From Streptomyces rhizoryzae (lineage in GTDB: Bacteria; Actinomycetota; Actinomycetes; Streptomycetales; Streptomycetaceae), in NCBI RefSeq assembly GCF_023155275.1, contig NZ_JALMUV010000010.1, positions 1 through 64,000 on the forward strand: DNA of 64,000 nucleotides, read 5' to 3'. Positions within the stretch are counted from its first letter, which is position 1. Each line of letters opens with the position of its first letter. The notes beneath the pieces were generated by a model. It was not told the origin of the DNA. It was given only the letters and a program-made list of their open reading frames with translations, and searched no databases. The position numbers and the translations under genes are program-made. Below are positions 8,838-17,695 of the stretch, piece by piece.

Positions 8838-9626
8838 TCAGCGGGCGTCGTCGGGGAGGAGCCGCGCCAGGGTGCGGACGGCCCGGTACTGGAGGGTCTT
8901 GATGGCGCCCTCGTTCTTGCCCATGACGCGGGCGGTCTCGGCGACCGAGAGGCCCTGGAGGAAGCGCAGGGTGACGCATTCCTGCTGCTGGGGGTTGAGC
9001 TTGCGGACCGCCTCCAGCAGGGCGGCGTTGGAGAGGGATTCGAGGACCGAGTCCTCGGGGCTGCGCTCGACCTCGTTGGCGTCGAGCATCTCCCCGGTGG
9101 TGACTTCCAGGCGGAAGCGGGAGGACTTGAAGTGGTCGGCGACGAGGTTGCGGGCGATGGTCACCAGCCAGGCGCCGAAGTCGCGCCCCTGCCAGGTGAA
9201 CGTGCCGATGCGGCGCAGCGCGCGCAGGAAGGTCTCGCTGGTGAGGTCCTCGGCCGTGGCGCGGCCGCCGACGCGGTAGTAGATGTAGCGGTAGACGGTG
9301 TCGGCGTACTGGTCGTAGAGGCGGCCGAAGGCGTCGGCCTCGCCGGCCTGGGCGCGCTCGACGAGGTCCATCATGCGCCGGCTGTCGCTGTCCGCGGGGC
9401 GGCGTGCGGTGGTGGTGCCGGCGCCGGCGCGGCGGGTTCTGCCGGCGGTGGCGGCCTTGCCGACCGCAGCGCTCCCGTCGGCCAGTGCGTAGCAGGGGCC
9501 GGTGGGGACGGCTGTGGCGAATGCGGGGACGGCGTACGCGGTGGGGACGAAACTGCGCAGGTGGTCGACGAGCGTCGTACGCAGCGTAGCCAGGCCCGAG
9601 GCGTCAACCCCGACGTGTGGGTACAC
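8838..9626 (-). CDS. bldN: ECF RNA polymerase sigma factor BldN with pro-sequence
   Basis: A 262-residue sigma factor starting at GTG. Residues 1 to about 85 form the N-terminal extension (starting MYPHVGVDASG) that is removed proteolytically in S. coelicolor BldN. Region 2 runs from about residue 86 (MMDLVERAQAGEADAF, TAEDLTSETFLRALRRI, WQGRDFGAWLVTIARNL). Region 4 contains NPQQQECVTLRFLQGLS and the HTH ending KNEGAIKTLQYRAVRTL. It directs aerial-mycelium genes and is restrained by RsbN, encoded about 260 nt downstream. Near-identity of the sigma domains to BldN makes this call firm. Confidence 0.96.
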   Translation of the reverse strand: MYPHVGVDASGLATLRTTLVDHLRSFVPTAYAVPAFATAVPTGPCYALADGSAAVGKAATAGRTRRAGAGTTTARRPADSDSRRMMDLVERAQAGEADAFGRLYDQYADTVYRYIYYRVGGRATAEDLTSETFLRALRRIGTFTWQGRDFGAWLVTIARNLVADHFKSSRFRLEVTTGEMLDANEVERSPEDSVLESLSNAALLEAVRKLNPQQQECVTLRFLQGLSVAETARVMGKNEGAIKTLQYRAVRTLARLLPDDAR

Positions 9627-9956
9627 GGGACTCCCAGAGGCAGAGCTTCCATCACGTGCAGTGCGGGACCCTTCACTCGTCGTAGGGACGTGTGGGTTCC
9701 GGAATGCGTCTGAGGAGAATAACGCTTCGTACAGGCAGCGCTACACCCAGTTGCTCAAATCATCGATTACTTACGGTCCGTGTCCGGTTGGTGGCGGATC
9801 AAGTATCGAATATTGAGCAACTATTGATCGGAAGGGAGCGCAATCTGCCTGGTTGGAGAGCGTGTTGTGGTTAAGCGGCAGGAAAGGGACTGACCGCGCG
9901 GCCGCGGGGGTAGGGAGTGCGGATGGCCCGCCGCCGGGCCCGGTGATCAAGGATGG
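9627..9956. other. bldN upstream region
   Basis: About 330 nt with no convincing gene, lying between bldN and the HAD-IB gene (both on the minus strand). It is unusually AT-rich for this genome at 9700-9840 and should hold the bldN promoter and operators. The outstanding structure is the inverted motif pair at 9749-9772 and 9801-9822. Confidence 0.6.
9749..9822. promoter_or_regulatory. Long inverted motif pair upstream of bldN
   Basis: AGTTGCTCAA at 9749-9758 reappears as its exact complement TTGAGCAACT at 9813-9822. Beyond the 10-bp core both arms also carry TCGAT (9763-9767 and complement 9805-9809) and ACTT (9769-9772 and complement 9801-9804), so the similarity spans about 22 nt. The arms are some 30-50 nt apart. 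This looks like two oppositely oriented binding sites or a looping operator; the protein is unknown. Confidence 0.55.
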
Positions 9957-10931
9957 TCAGCGGCGGCGGCGCTGGAGGGCGGCGGCGGCCGCGGCCCCGC
10001 CGGCGAGCGCGCCGACCCCGGCGGCCGCCGGGATCCCGATCCGCACCGCCTTGCGGCCGGTGCGGTAGTCGCGCACCCGCCAGCCGTGTTCCCGGGCGTG
10101 CTTGTGCAGCCGGGAGTCGGGGTTGATCGCGTAGGGGTGGCCGACGAGCGAGAGCATCGGGATGTCGTTGGCCGAGTCGCTGTAGGCGGCGCAGTGCGAC
10201 AGGTCCAGTTCCTCGGCGGCGGCCAGTGCGCGGACCGCCTCGGCCTTGGCCGGGCCGTGCAGCGGCTCGCCGACCAGCTTGCCGGTGTAGACCCCGCCGA
10301 CGGACTCGGCGACCGTGCCGAGGGCGCCGGTCAGGCCCAGCCGGCGGGCGATGATCGTGGCGGTCTCCACGGGGGCGGCGGTCACCAGCCAGACCTTCTG
10401 GCCGGCGTCGAGGTGGGCCTGGGCGAGCGCCCGGGTGCCGGGCCAGACGCGCTCGGCCATGTACTCGTCGTAGATCTCCTCGCCGATGGCCATGAGTTCG
10501 GCGACGCGGTGGCCCTGGACGATGGAGAGCGCGCTGTTGCGGACGTCCGCCATGTGCTCGGGGTTCTCCGAGCCGGCGAGCCGGAAGTAGACCTGCTGCC
10601 AGGCGAAGCGGGCCAGGTCGCGCTTGTGGAAGAAGTGCCGCTTGTACAGGCCGCGGCCGAAGTGGAAGAGGGCGGCGCCCTGCATGATCGTGTTGTCGAG
10701 GTCGAAGAAGGCGGCCGCGGTGGTGTCCCCGGCGACCGGGAACTCCGGTTCGGCCGGGGCCTCGGCCGGCGCCACCTCCTGCGAGGACTTCCGGGCGGCC
10801 TCGGCCGCGGCCTCGCCGGCCAGCACGCTGCGGGCGGTGGCGGGTCGTCTGCGGCGGGTGAACCACCCCGTGGGGAAGAGCGCCCCGGTGGGGCTCCGGT
10901 CCGGGCGGGGGGCGGGCGACGGGCGGGCCAT
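9957..10931 (-). CDS. HAD-IB family hydrolase (phosphoserine phosphatase-like)
   Basis: A 324-residue protein. A basic, low-complexity N-terminus (about 70 residues) is followed by motif [12 protein letters not shown], motif II VTAAPVE, a conserved Lys in GPAKAEAVR and motif [13 protein letters not shown]. The C-terminus has a hydrophobic Ala/Gly segment followed by RRRR, so the protein may be membrane-anchored. It resembles the CicA/SerB-like HAD-IB group often found beside bldN in Streptomyces. Exact substrate unknown; phosphomonoesterase activity is inferred from the family. Confidence 0.85.
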   Translation of the reverse strand: MARPSPAPRPDRSPTGALFPTGWFTRRRRPATARSVLAGEAAAEAARKSSQEVAPAEAPAEPEFPVAGDTTAAAFFDLDNTIMQGAALFHFGRGLYKRHFFHKRDLARFAWQQVYFRLAGSENPEHMADVRNSALSIVQGHRVAELMAIGEEIYDEYMAERVWPGTRALAQAHLDAGQKVWLVTAAPVETATIIARRLGLTGALGTVAESVGGVYTGKLVGEPLHGPAKAEAVRALAAAEELDLSHCAAYSDSANDIPMLSLVGHPYAINPDSRLHKHAREHGWRVRDYRTGRKAVRIGIPAAAGVGALAGGAAAAAALQRRRR

Positions 10932-11063
10932 GCGGCTAGCGTAGCCAGTTTGTTCGGTGCGGCCGGTTACGGGCGCGTGTCAGGAGGCACCGGGACCGCC
11001 GAAGGGCGCGTTACGGCCAGCTGCCGGGGGTGCGGTGCGGCGGCGCCGGGGCGGCGGGCGGGC

Positions 11064-11342
11064 TCAGGCGCCCAGGGCCGTCCGCAGGCGCCGGGGGTCG
11101 ACGCGCCAGAAGTCGTGCTGGGCACCGTCTACCAGGACGACCGGAATCTGCTCCCAGTACTGGCGGTGGAGTTCGGCGTCCTGGGTGATGTCCTTCTTCT
11201 CCCAGGACGCGCCGGTCTCGGCGCACACCTTCTCGATCACCGCCTGCGCGTCGTCGCAGAGGTGGCAGCCCGGCTTCATGATCAGGGTGACCATCCGGTC
11301 GGCGGGGCTCTTGCGGGGGGTGCGGCTGAACAAGGGGGCCAT
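11064..11342 (-). CDS. Glutaredoxin-like protein
   Basis: A 92-residue thioredoxin-fold protein with the redox motif CHLC in MKPGCHLCDDA and a cis-proline region IPVVLVDG. It belongs to the DUF836/glutaredoxin-like family and could reduce disulfides or glutathione-like (mycothiol) mixed disulfides. A second start (MVTLIMKPG) 16 residues in is possible. It is divergent from rex, so the Rex operator region could also influence it. Confidence 0.85.
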   Translation of the reverse strand: MAPLFSRTPRKSPADRMVTLIMKPGCHLCDDAQAVIEKVCAETGASWEKKDITQDAELHRQYWEQIPVVLVDGAQHDFWRVDPRRLRTALGA

Positions 11343-11674
11343 GGGGCCATTGTGCCGGTTCGCGGCGGCGCCGTCCGGTGGCCGGTTCGCTTACCATCGA
11401 TGGGCGATTTGTAGAGGTCCGGGGGCATAGCGGTGAGGAGTGAGGGCGCGTGCTCCCGTCAGTGCTGCCACGGATAGCCGGTGGCGCGTGTGAACGGTGT
11501 GGCGTGGGAGTTGGTTCCGCCGACACCCGTAAAAGCTGCGTGAGCCCTATCACTTTGGCCGGGCAAAACGGACACCATCTTTGTGCACGCGTTCACAAAG
11601 ACATAGCCTGCAAGGGACGGGGCGGTCGGGTTCCTGACGGCCGCCCACAGCCCCGCTCTACCCGCAGGAGCACC
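11343..11674. other. Divergent control region between the glutaredoxin gene and rex
   Basis: About 330 nt without a convincing gene. It holds the Rex operator and promoter at 11581-11609. A longer reading frame starting at 11450 runs in frame into rex but has no conserved residues. Confidence 0.6.
11581..11609 (+). promoter_or_regulatory. rex promoter overlapped by Rex operator (ROP)
   Basis: TTGTGCACGCGTTCACAA at 11581-11598 is a near-perfect match to the palindromic Rex operator (TTGTGAACGCGTTCACAA), with one mismatch (C for A at position 6). TTGTGC (11581-11586) can serve as -35 and TAGCCT (11604-11609) as -10, with a 17-nt spacer. Rex bound here would therefore block its own promoter and that of the hem genes. 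Confidence 0.88.
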
Positions 11675-12454
11675 GTGGCAACTGGCCGAACTCACCGACC
11701 GGCGACCCGAAGCCGAGGCATCCCCGAGGCCACCGTCGCCCGGCTACCGCTGTATCTGCGTGCACTGACCGCGCTCTCCGAGCGTTCGGTCCCCACGGTC
11801 TCCTCCGAGGAGCTCGCGGCCGCGGCGGGAGTCAACTCCGCGAAGCTGCGCAAGGACTTCTCCTACCTCGGCTCCTACGGGACCCGGGGCGTCGGCTACG
11901 ACGTGGAGTACCTCGTCTACCAGATCTCGCGGGAGCTCGGCCTCACCCAGGACTGGCCCGTGGTCATCGTCGGTATCGGCAACCTCGGCGCCGCCCTCGC
12001 CAACTACGGGGGCTTCGCCTCCCGCGGCTTCCGGGTCGCCGCGCTGATCGACGCCGATCCGGCCATGGCGGGCAAGCCGGTCGCCGGCATCCCGGTGCAG
12101 CACACCGACGAGCTGGAGCAGATCATCCGCGACAACGGGGTGTCGATCGGCGTGATCGCCACCCCGGCGGGCGCCGCGCAGCAGGTCTGCGACCGCCTGG
12201 TCGCCGCCGGTGTCACCTCGATCCTGAACTTCGCGCCGACCGTGCTGACCGTCCCGGACGGGGTGGACGTGCGCAAGGTGGACCTGTCCATAGAGCTCCA
12301 GATCCTCGCCTTCCACGAACAGCGCAAGGCGGGCGAGGAGACCGGCCAGACCGGCCCGGGGAGCACGCCGCCGGCGCCGCCGGCCCGTTCCGCGGGCGTC
12401 GCCGCAGAACGCAAGGGACCCGACGGGGACGTGCCCGCCGTGATGCCGGCATGA
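11675..12454 (+). CDS. rex: Redox-sensing transcriptional repressor Rex
   Basis: A 259-residue repressor. An N-terminal winged helix (residues about 15-85; SSEELAAAAGVNSAKLRKDFSYLG) is followed by a Rossmann domain with VVIVGIGNLGAALANY that binds NADH/NAD+. When NADH rises Rex releases its operators, derepressing respiratory genes. The start is GTG 11675 with CAGGAG 4 nt upstream. The last bases overlap hemA (ATGA), forming rex-hemA-hemC-cobA/hemD as known in S. coelicolor. The C-terminal 35 residues are a Pro/Gly/Ala-rich tail. Confidence 0.96.
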   Translation: MATGRTHRPATRSRGIPEATVARLPLYLRALTALSERSVPTVSSEELAAAAGVNSAKLRKDFSYLGSYGTRGVGYDVEYLVYQISRELGLTQDWPVVIVGIGNLGAALANYGGFASRGFRVAALIDADPAMAGKPVAGIPVQHTDELEQIIRDNGVSIGVIATPAGAAQQVCDRLVAAGVTSILNFAPTVLTVPDGVDVRKVDLSIELQILAFHEQRKAGEETGQTGPGSTPPAPPARSAGVAAERKGPDGDVPAVMPA

Positions 12455-13836
12455 GCCTTCTCGTCGTCGGACTCAGTCACCGCAGCGCGCCGGTCAGCGT
12501 GCTGGAGCGGGCCGCGCTCGCCCCGGAGGGCCGCGGCAAGCTGCTCCAGGACGTGGTGTCGGCCGAGCCGGCCACCGAGGCCGCGGTGCTGTCCACCTGC
12601 AACCGCATCGAGCTCTACGCCGACGTGGACAAGTTCCACGCCGGTGTCGCCGAGCTGTCCACCCTCCTGGCCCGCCACGGCGGCGCCGGCCTGGAGGAGC
12701 TGACCCCTTATCTCTACGTCCACTACGAGGACCGCGCCGTCCACCACCTCTTCTCGGTGGCCTGCGGCCTGGACTCCATGGTGGTCGGCGAGGGCCAGAT
12801 CCTCGGCCAGATCAAGGACGCGCTGGCCGTCGCCCAGGAGCAGCACACCGCCGGGCGGCTGCTGAACGACCTCTTCCAGCAGGCGCTGCGGGTCGGCAAG
12901 CGCGCGCACAGCGAGACCGGGATCGACAAGGCCGGCCAGTCGCTGGTCACCTTCGGCCTGGAGCAGCTGGCCGGCGGCCCGGACGTCGCGGACTGGGCGC
13001 GCGGCAAGCGGGCACTGGTGATCGGCGCCGGCTCGATGTCGTCGCTGGCCGCCACCACCCTCGTCCGCAGCGGCGTGGGCGAACTGGCCGTCGCCAACCG
13101 CACGCCGGCCCGCGCCCAGCGCCTGGTGCAGATCCTGACCGAGCCGGGCGGGCCGGGTGCGGCCACCGGGCTGACCGCCCGCGCGGTCGCGATGGACGCC
13201 GTCGCGGCGGAGCTGGCCCGGGCCGAGATCGTGGTGTCCTGCACGGGCGCGGCCGGGCTGCTGCTGACCGGCGAGCAGATCGCGGCGGCGCTGGCCGGGC
13301 GCACCGACCGGATGTGGCTGCTGGACCTGGCCATGCCGCGGGACATCGACGCGGCGGTGCACCGGATCGACGGCGCCCGCCTGGTCGACATCGAGTCGCT
13401 GGCCGACGCCTCGGCCGCGGCCCCCGGCGAGCCGGCGGTGTCGGCGGGTCCGGTGGCCGCCGACGTGGACGCGGTCCGCGCCATCGTGGCCGAGGAGGTC
13501 GCCGCGTTCGGCGCCGCCCAGCGGGCCGCGCACATCACCCCCACCGTGGTCGCCCTGCGCACCATGGCGGCGGACGTGGTCAGCAGCGAGATCGCCCGGC
13601 TGGAGGGCCGCCTGCCCGCCCTGGACGACAAGCAGCGGGCGGAGATCACCCAGACCGTCCGCCGGGTCGTCGACAAGCTCCTGCACGCGCCCACCGTGCG
13701 GGTCAAGCAGCTCGCCAGCGAGCCCGGCGGCGCCGGGTACGCGGACGCCCTGCGGGAGCTGTTCGACCTCGACCCGCAGACGGTCGCCGCCGTCAGCAGG
13801 GCCGACCGGCACGATGCAGCACAGGAGCGGGCATGA
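12451..13836 (+). CDS. hemA: Glutamyl-tRNA reductase
   Basis: A 461-residue enzyme reducing glutamyl-tRNA(Glu) to glutamate-1-semialdehyde with NADPH, the first committed step of C5 tetrapyrrole synthesis. The catalytic Cys lies in LSTCNRIELY near residue 50. GLDSMVVGEGQILGQ and the NADPH-binding VIGAGSMSSLAA follow, and the C-terminal part is the helical dimerisation domain. It overlaps rex by 4 nt (ATGA) and hemC by 4 nt. HemL, which uses the product, is encoded at 29756. Confidence 0.96.
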   Translation: MSLLVVGLSHRSAPVSVLERAALAPEGRGKLLQDVVSAEPATEAAVLSTCNRIELYADVDKFHAGVAELSTLLARHGGAGLEELTPYLYVHYEDRAVHHLFSVACGLDSMVVGEGQILGQIKDALAVAQEQHTAGRLLNDLFQQALRVGKRAHSETGIDKAGQSLVTFGLEQLAGGPDVADWARGKRALVIGAGSMSSLAATTLVRSGVGELAVANRTPARAQRLVQILTEPGGPGAATGLTARAVAMDAVAAELARAEIVVSCTGAAGLLLTGEQIAAALAGRTDRMWLLDLAMPRDIDAAVHRIDGARLVDIESLADASAAAPGEPAVSAGPVAADVDAVRAIVAEEVAAFGAAQRAAHITPTVVALRTMAADVVSSEIARLEGRLPALDDKQRAEITQTVRRVVDKLLHAPTVRVKQLASEPGGAGYADALRELFDLDPQTVAAVSRADRHDAAQERA

Positions 13837-14843
13837 CCGACAGCACGAGCAGAGCCCTGCGCCTGGGCACCCGGCGCAGCACGCTCGCCATGGCCCAGTC
13901 CGGGCAGGTGGCGCAGGCGGTGCGGGAGCTGACCGGCCGCCCCGTGGAGCTGGTGGAGATCACCACCTACGGCGACACCTCCCGGGAGCAGCTGGCGCAG
14001 ATCGGCGGCAGCGGCGTCTTCGTGTCGGCGCTGCGCGACGCGCTGCTGGCCGGCGCGATCGACTTCGCCGTCCATTCGCTGAAGGATCTGCCGACCGCGC
14101 ATCCGGCCGGGCTGGTCCTGGCGGCCGTACCCGAGCGCGAGGACCCGCGCGACGCACTGATCGCCCGCGGCGGCCTGCGCTTCGAGGAGCTGCCGGACGG
14201 TGCCCGGGTGGGTACCGGCTCGCCGCGGCGGATGGCCCAGCTCAACGCCTGGGCCAGGTCGCTGGGCAAGCGCATCGAGACCGTGCCGGTCCGCGGCAAC
14301 GTCGACACCCGGATCGGTTTCGTCGCGAAGGGCGAGCTGGACGCGGTCGTGCTGGCCGCCGCCGGCCTGACCCGGATCGGCCGCATCGGCGAGGCGACGC
14401 AGCTGCTGTCGCCCGACGTGGTTTTGCCCGCCCCCGGCCAGGGGGCACTGGCGGTCGAGTGCAGGGCGGGGCACACCGCCCCCGATGCTGCCCTCGCCGC
14501 CGCGCTCGCCGCGCTCGACGACCCGGTCACCCGGGCCGCCGTGACCGCCGAGCGTTCCCTGCTCGCCGCCCTGGAGGCCGGCTGCTCCGCCCCGGTGGCG
14601 GCGCTGGCCGACCTTTCCCCGAGCGGGGGAGGCCCCCAGGCCGGCGAGCAGGCTGTCACCGAAATGCACCTGCGCGGTGTCGTCGGCACGACCGACGGCA
14701 GCACGCTGGTGCAGCTGTCCACCACCGGGCACGTACCTGCCTCTCTTGACGACGAGTCGGTCCCCCTCACCATGGGCCGGGAACTCGCCGCCGAGATGCT
14801 CGCAAAGGGTGCGGCCGGTCTTATGGGGGAGCGAGCACTTTGA
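13833..14843 (+). CDS. hemC: Hydroxymethylbilane synthase (porphobilinogen deaminase)
   Basis: A 336-residue enzyme that polymerises four porphobilinogens into hydroxymethylbilane. It shows RLGTRRSTLAMAQ at the N-terminus, HSLKDLPT, GTGSPRRMAQL, VRGNVDTR and PAPGQGALAVECR. The dipyrromethane cofactor cysteine is in EAGCSAPVAAL. A Pro/Gly-rich insertion near residues 265-275 follows. The gene is tightly coupled to hemA upstream and to cobA/hemD downstream. Confidence 0.95.
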   Translation: MTDSTSRALRLGTRRSTLAMAQSGQVAQAVRELTGRPVELVEITTYGDTSREQLAQIGGSGVFVSALRDALLAGAIDFAVHSLKDLPTAHPAGLVLAAVPEREDPRDALIARGGLRFEELPDGARVGTGSPRRMAQLNAWARSLGKRIETVPVRGNVDTRIGFVAKGELDAVVLAAAGLTRIGRIGEATQLLSPDVVLPAPGQGALAVECRAGHTAPDAALAAALAALDDPVTRAAVTAERSLLAALEAGCSAPVAALADLSPSGGGPQAGEQAVTEMHLRGVVGTTDGSTLVQLSTTGHVPASLDDESVPLTMGRELAAEMLAKGAAGLMGERAL

Positions 14844-16498
14844 ACCCCACCGCCCCGAACCATTCCGCCTCCGGTCAGGTCACCTTCCTGGGTGCCGGGC
14901 CGGGAGACCCGGGCCTGCTGACGCTGCGTGCCGTGGAGGCGCTGGCCTCCGCGGACGTCCTCATCGCCGACCCGCAGGTCCTGGACGTCGTGCGTGTGCA
15001 TGCACGCGCGCAGGTGGACACACCGCTGCAGGCGTCAGCTGACGAGGCGTCAATCCCCGGCAGCCCCCCTGGCGTTTCCGCCCTCAGGGACACCGCCAAT
15101 CTTGTCATGACGGCCGCGCGCGCGGGCAAGCGGGTCGTCCGTGCGGTGGTCGGAGACCCCGGACTCGACGGCTACGTCGCCGAGGAGATGCTGGCCTGCG
15201 CCGCCGAGGGCATCGTCTTCGAGGTCGTCCCCGGTATCGCGGCCGCCGTCGGCGTGCCCGCCTACGCCGGGGTGCCGCTGCGGGACGCCGCGGGCACCGA
15301 CGTGCGGTTCATCGACGCGCGCACCGCCGATGACCGCTGCTGGGCGGAGCTGGGCGGCAGCGACGCCACCGCGGTGGTCTCCACCAGCCTGGACTCGGTG
15401 GCCGCGGCCGCCGGGGAGCTGGTGGCGGCCGGCCGCAAGCCGGACACCCCGATGACCGTCACGGTCGCCGGCACCACCACCCGGCAGCGCACCTGGACGG
15501 CCACCCTCGGCAGCGTCGCGCAGGTGCTCAAGGCCGCGAAGGTGCTGCCGTCGCCGGACGGCGGGCAGCCGGTCATAGCCGTGGTCGGTGAGCGCAGTGC
15601 CGCGGCGCAGCGGGAGCAGCTCTCCTGGTTCGAGAACAAGCCGCTGTTCGGCTGGCGGGTGCTGGTCCCGCGGACCAAGGAGCAGGCCGCGTCGCTCTCC
15701 GACCAGCTCGTCTCGTACGGTGCGGTGCCGCACGAGGTCCCGACCATCGCCGTCGAGCCGCCGCGCACCCCGCAGCAGATGGAGCGCGCGGTCAAGGGCC
15801 TGGTCACCGGCCGCTACGAGTGGATCGCGTTCACCTCGGTCAACGCCGTCAAGGCGGTCCGGGAGAAGTTCGAGGAGTACGGGCTGGACGCCCGGGCGTT
15901 CGCCGGGATCAAGGTCGCGGCGGTCGGCGAGCAGACCGCCAGGGCGCTGGTCGCCTTCGGCGTGAAGCCCGACCTGGTGCCGTCCGGTGAGCAGTCCGCG
16001 GCCGGGCTGCTGGAGGACTGGCCGCCCTACGACCCGGTCTTCGACCCGATCGACCGGGTGTTCCTGCCGCGCGCCGACATCGCCACCGAGACCCTGGTCG
16101 CCGGGCTGATCGAGCTGGGCTGGGAGGTCGACGACGTCACCGCCTACCGGACCGTGCGGGCCTCGCCGCCGCCGGCCGAGACCCGGGAGGCGATCAAGGG
16201 CGGCGGCTTCGACGCGGTGCTGTTCACCTCGTCCTCGACCGTGCGGAACCTCGTCGGCATCGCCGGCAAGCCGCACAACGTGACGGTGATCGCCTGTATC
16301 GGCCCGGCCACCGCCAAGACCGCCGAGGAGCACGGGCTGCGGGTCGACGTGATGTCGCCGGAGCCGTCGGTGCACAAGCTGGCCGAGGCGCTCGCGGACT
16401 TCGGCGCGGCGCGGCGGGATGCCGCGCTGGAGGCCGGGGACCCGGTCACCCGGCCCAGCGAGCGGCGGCCCGGCGCGCGCCGGCGGGCCCGCAGCTGA
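14840..16498 (+). CDS. hemD: Bifunctional uroporphyrinogen-III C-methyltransferase / uroporphyrinogen-III synthase
   Basis: A 552-residue fusion. The N-terminal half (about 1-250) is a SUMT/CobA-like methylase with [28 protein letters not shown] and [14 protein letters not shown]. The C-terminal half (about 270-530) is HemD with [22 protein letters not shown] and [10 protein letters not shown]. It closes the uroporphyrinogen ring and may feed siroheme or cobalamin. The TTG start overlaps the hemC stop. It is the last gene of the rex operon, followed by a perfect terminator. Confidence 0.94.
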   Translation: MNPTAPNHSASGQVTFLGAGPGDPGLLTLRAVEALASADVLIADPQVLDVVRVHARAQVDTPLQASADEASIPGSPPGVSALRDTANLVMTAARAGKRVVRAVVGDPGLDGYVAEEMLACAAEGIVFEVVPGIAAAVGVPAYAGVPLRDAAGTDVRFIDARTADDRCWAELGGSDATAVVSTSLDSVAAAAGELVAAGRKPDTPMTVTVAGTTTRQRTWTATLGSVAQVLKAAKVLPSPDGGQPVIAVVGERSAAAQREQLSWFENKPLFGWRVLVPRTKEQAASLSDQLVSYGAVPHEVPTIAVEPPRTPQQMERAVKGLVTGRYEWIAFTSVNAVKAVREKFEEYGLDARAFAGIKVAAVGEQTARALVAFGVKPDLVPSGEQSAAGLLEDWPPYDPVFDPIDRVFLPRADIATETLVAGLIELGWEVDDVTAYRTVRASPPPAETREAIKGGGFDAVLFTSSSTVRNLVGIAGKPHNVTVIACIGPATAKTAEEHGLRVDVMSPEPSVHKLAEALADFGAARRDAALEAGDPVTRPSERRPGARRRARS

Positions 16499-16515
16499 GC
16501 GGCCGTCCACACGAT

Positions 16516-16553
16516 GCCCGAGGGCGCCCTCCAGGGGGCGCCCTCGGGCGTTT
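16516..16553 (+). terminator. Terminator after the rex-hemACD operon
   Basis: A perfect 14-bp stem pairs 16516-16529 (GCCCGAGGGCGCCC) with 16536-16549, with a 6-nt loop; GTTT follows. Confidence 0.9.
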
Positions 16554-16631
16554 GCCGGACCGGGGCGCCGCCCCGGGCGGCCGACGACGCGTCGGCAAAG
16601 GCGGGGGCCGGGCGGGCGTAGCGTGGACGCC

Positions 16632-17621
16632 ATGACGAAGTACGGAAGCTTCCCAGGCGCGCGGCCGCGGCGGCTGCGGACGTCGCCCGCGATGCGCCGG
16701 ATGGTGGCCGAGCACCGGCTGCACCCGGCGGACCTGATCCTGCCCGCGTTCGTCCGCGAGGGGATCAGCGAGCCGGTGCCGCTCGCCGCGATGCCGGGCG
16801 TCGTCCAGCACACCCGCGACACGCTGCGCAAGGCCGCCGTGGAAGCGGTGGCGGCCGGGGTCTCCGGGATCATGCTGTTCGGCGTGCCGGAGGACGCCAA
16901 GAAGGACGCGGCGGGCACCGCCGGCACCGACCCCGACGGCATCCTCCAGGTCGCCATCCGGGACGTGCGGGCCGAGGTCGGCGACGACCTGGTGATCATG
17001 TCGGACCTGTGCCTGGACGAGTACACCGACCACGGCCACTGCGGGGTGCTGGACACCGCCGGCCGGGTCGACAACGACGCGACGCTGGAGCGCTACGCCG
17101 AGATGGCGCAGGTCCAGGCCGACGCCGGCGTCCACGTGGTGGGCCCCAGCGGCATGATGGACGGCCAGGTGGGCGTGGTCCGGGACGCGCTGGACCGGAC
17201 CGGCCACGAGGACGTGGCGATCCTGGCCTACACCGCGAAGTACTCGTCGGCGTTCTACGGGCCGTTCCGGGAGGCGGTGGGCTCCTCGCTGCGCGGCGAC
17301 CGCAAGACCTACCAGCAGGACCCGGCCAACCTCCGGGAGTCGCTGCGCGAGCTGGCGCTCGACCTCGACGAGGGCGCCGACATGGTGATGGTCAAGCCGG
17401 CGCTGCCCTACCTCGACGTGCTGGCGAAGCTCGCGGAGGCGGTGGACGTGCCGGTCGCGGCGTACCAGATCTCCGGGGAGTACGCGATGGTCGAGGCGGC
17501 CGCCGAGAAGGGCTGGATCGACCGGGACAAGGCGATCCTGGAGACGCTGACCGGCATCAAGCGGGCCGGCGCGAACATGATCCTGACCTACTGGGCGACG
17601 GAGGTCGCGCGGGGGCTGTGA
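16632..17621 (+). CDS. hemB: Delta-aminolevulinic acid dehydratase (porphobilinogen synthase)
   Basis: A 329-residue enzyme condensing two 5-aminolevulinates to porphobilinogen. The Schiff-base lysines lie in [14 protein letters not shown] and [12 protein letters not shown]. The metal loop reads [14 protein letters not shown], with two of the three zinc cysteines of the classical Zn motif, the middle one being Asp. It lies 134 nt beyond the rex-hemACD operon and behind its terminator, so it probably has its own promoter. Confidence 0.95.
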   Translation: MTKYGSFPGARPRRLRTSPAMRRMVAEHRLHPADLILPAFVREGISEPVPLAAMPGVVQHTRDTLRKAAVEAVAAGVSGIMLFGVPEDAKKDAAGTAGTDPDGILQVAIRDVRAEVGDDLVIMSDLCLDEYTDHGHCGVLDTAGRVDNDATLERYAEMAQVQADAGVHVVGPSGMMDGQVGVVRDALDRTGHEDVAILAYTAKYSSAFYGPFREAVGSSLRGDRKTYQQDPANLRESLRELALDLDEGADMVMVKPALPYLDVLAKLAEAVDVPVAAYQISGEYAMVEAAAEKGWIDRDKAILETLTGIKRAGANMILTYWATEVARGL

Positions 17622-17642
17622 CCGCCGGTCCCGCCATGCGGA

Positions 17643-17674
17643 AGGGCCCGCACCGGATCTCCGGTGCGGGCCCT
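17643..17674. terminator. Bidirectional terminator between hemB and argS
   Basis: A perfect 14-bp stem pairs 17643-17656 (AGGGCCCGCACCGG) with 17661-17674 around an ATCT loop, between convergent hemB and argS. Confidence 0.88.
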
Positions 17675-17695
17675 CGTGCGTACGCGGGCGGGGGG

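Noticed and set aside
12004..14732. Long minus-strand frames opposite rex, hemA and hemC
   Set aside because: Shadows of the haem operon; no conserved motif.
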